Assembly: GCA_944350065.1 (NCBI GenBank)
Contig: CALVOD010000021.1
Location: 1-15,515 of the forward strand
Reading direction: 5' to 3'
DNA length: 15,515 nt
Source: an uncultured Clostridia bacterium
GTDB lineage: Bacteria; Bacillota; Clostridia; Christensenellales; DTU072
The position numbers were made by a program, and so were the translations under genes. The notes beneath the pieces are model-generated. The model was not told the origin of the DNA and made no database searches. It saw only the letters and a program-made list of their open reading frames with translations. This document shows, piece after piece, positions 14,721-15,515 of the stretch. Position 1 is the first letter of the stretch. Every line of letters begins with the position of its first letter.

Positions 14721-14760
14721 TTAATTAAAGATTCAAGCACGCCATACGGAGGATACGCTT

Positions 14761-15515
14761 ATGTCCGAACGCACACCGCTTTACCTTAAACACCTCGAAC
14801 AAGGCGGAGTTATGGTGGATTTCGCGGGGTACGAATTGCCCGTGCGTTATCCTAAAGGCATCATTGCGGAGCATAACGCCGTCCGCAACGCGGCGGGACT
14901 TTTCGACGTTTCGCACATGGGCGAATTCACGCTGAAAGGTAAGGACGCCGTCAAGGCGCTCAACCGCGTGTTTACGAACGATTTTACCGTTATGGACGCG
15001 GGCAGAGTGCGTTATTCGCTGATGTGCTATCCCGGCGGCGGCGCGGTGGACGACGTGCTCGTTTACAAGAAAAGCGCAGAGGATTTCCTCATCGTCGTGA
15101 ACGCCGCGAATAAAGATAAGGATTTCGAATGGATGAGCGCGAATCTCGACGAATTCGAAGCGGAATTGACGGATATTTCTTCCGCCGTGGCGCAGCTCGC
15201 CCTTCAGGGACCGCGTTCGAAAGAGATTTTGTCGCTGATAGCCGACGTCAAAGAACTTCCCGAAAAATATTATTCATTTAAAGAAAACGTCTCCGCGGGC
15301 GGGGTGAACGCCCTCGTTTCGCGTACCGGTTATACGGGAGAAGACGGTTACGAACTGTATTGCGCGCCTTCGGACGCGCCGAAGCTGTACGACGCGCTGA
15401 TTGCGGCGGGTTTCTCTTACGGGCTTACGCCCGCGGGGCTCGGCGCCCGCGACACGCTCAGGACGGAAGCGGCTATGCCGTTATACGGTCACGAGCTCCG
15501 CGCCGAATATCCCGT
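14761..15515 (+). CDS. gcvT: Glycine cleavage system T protein (aminomethyltransferase), 3'-truncated
   Basis: This is the tetrahydrofolate-dependent aminomethyltransferase of the glycine cleavage system. It releases ammonia and forms methylene-THF from the aminomethyl group on the H protein. The first 251 residues are visible and the frame runs off the window end. Recognisable blocks are TPLYLKHLEQGG near the start, MVDFAGYELPVRYP (residues 18-31), LFDVSHMGEF (47-56), LALQGPRS (about 144-151), SRTGYTGEDGYEL (about 187-199), and the PAGLGARDTLRTEAAMPLYGHEL region near the end. GGAGG sits 8 bases before the ATG. A near-consensus promoter precedes it. No glycine riboswitch fits in the short leader. 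The gcvH and gcvP genes would be expected just beyond the window. Confidence 0.96.
   Translation, partial: MSERTPLYLKHLEQGGVMVDFAGYELPVRYPKGIIAEHNAVRNAAGLFDVSHMGEFTLKGKDAVKALNRVFTNDFTVMDAGRVRYSLMCYPGGGAVDDVLVYKKSAEDFLIVVNAANKDKDFEWMSANLDEFEAELTDISSAVAQLALQGPRSKEILSLIADVKELPEKYYSFKENVSAGGVNALVSRTGYTGEDGYELYCAPSDAPKLYDALIAAGFSYGLTPAGLGARDTLRTEAAMPLYGHELRAEYP

Noticed and set aside
14638..14760. Glycine riboswitch before gcvT
   Set aside because: The predicted leader is only about 34 bases long and the gap is 123 bases in total, half of it upstream of the promoter. No aptamer-like core was recognised.
1..15515. CRISPR array, insertion sequence, prophage, tRNA or rRNA genes
   Set aside because: No spaced direct repeats, transposase or integrase motifs, or recognisable RNA genes were seen anywhere in the window.

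Overview
The window looks like a stretch of chromosome from an endospore-forming, anaerobic-type member of the Bacillota, most likely an uncultured Clostridia lineage. The evidence is a tricistronic gerA-type spore germination operon, a WalJ (YycJ)–RlmH neighbourhood, strong GGAGG ribosome binding sites, sigma-A-like promoters, and a glycine cleavage gene gcvT. Base composition is moderate, about half G+C by eye, with many CG-rich codons. The lineage is inferred; no rRNA or other marker gene is present. Genes are tightly packed. The longest stretch without a gene is 247 bases (5504-5750), so there is no large unexplained gap.

Layout. (1) 1-810: the end of an Mrp/NBP35-type Fe-S carrier ATPase, followed by an intrinsic terminator. 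(2) 889-4641: gerA, gerB and gerC, overlapping and co-directional, encoding a nutrient germinant receptor. A hairpin that can terminate from both sides follows. (3) 4727-5503, minus strand: a PIG-L (LmbE) deacetylase with its own promoter, facing gerC tail to tail. (4) 5504-5750: a divergent control region with two sigma-A-like promoters that share the -35 sequence TTGTAA and a 17-base spacer, plus a near-palindrome. (5) 5751-8216: a GPH/MelB-type MFS transporter, a small Dabb-domain protein and an Apt-like phosphoribosyltransferase, closed by a perfect 17-bp inverted repeat. (6) 8305-12635: a DUF2156 (LPG synthase C-terminal type) protein, WalJ, two CPBP intramembrane proteases in tandem, and RlmH, mostly overlapping. 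(7) 12698-14637: an M14 gamma-D-glutamyl-DAP-type peptidase, TadA and Pth. (8) 14761 to the end: gcvT behind a near-consensus promoter, cut by the window edge.

How the genes fit together. Region 2 senses germinants in the spore inner membrane, and the M14 peptidase in region 7 plausibly trims peptidoglycan stem peptides. Region 6 resembles the distal part of the wal locus (walJ-htrC-rlmH), but two CPBP proteases stand where HtrC would be and no walRK is visible. TadA (tRNA wobble editing), Pth (peptidyl-tRNA recycling) and RlmH (23S rRNA methylation) are translation housekeeping genes. No clearly new defence, mobile or biosynthetic system was found. The most unusual points are the paired CPBP proteases with matching C-terminal architecture, the GerC without a lipobox, the transporter–Dabb–phosphoribosyltransferase cluster, and the long perfect inverted repeat at 8234-8271.
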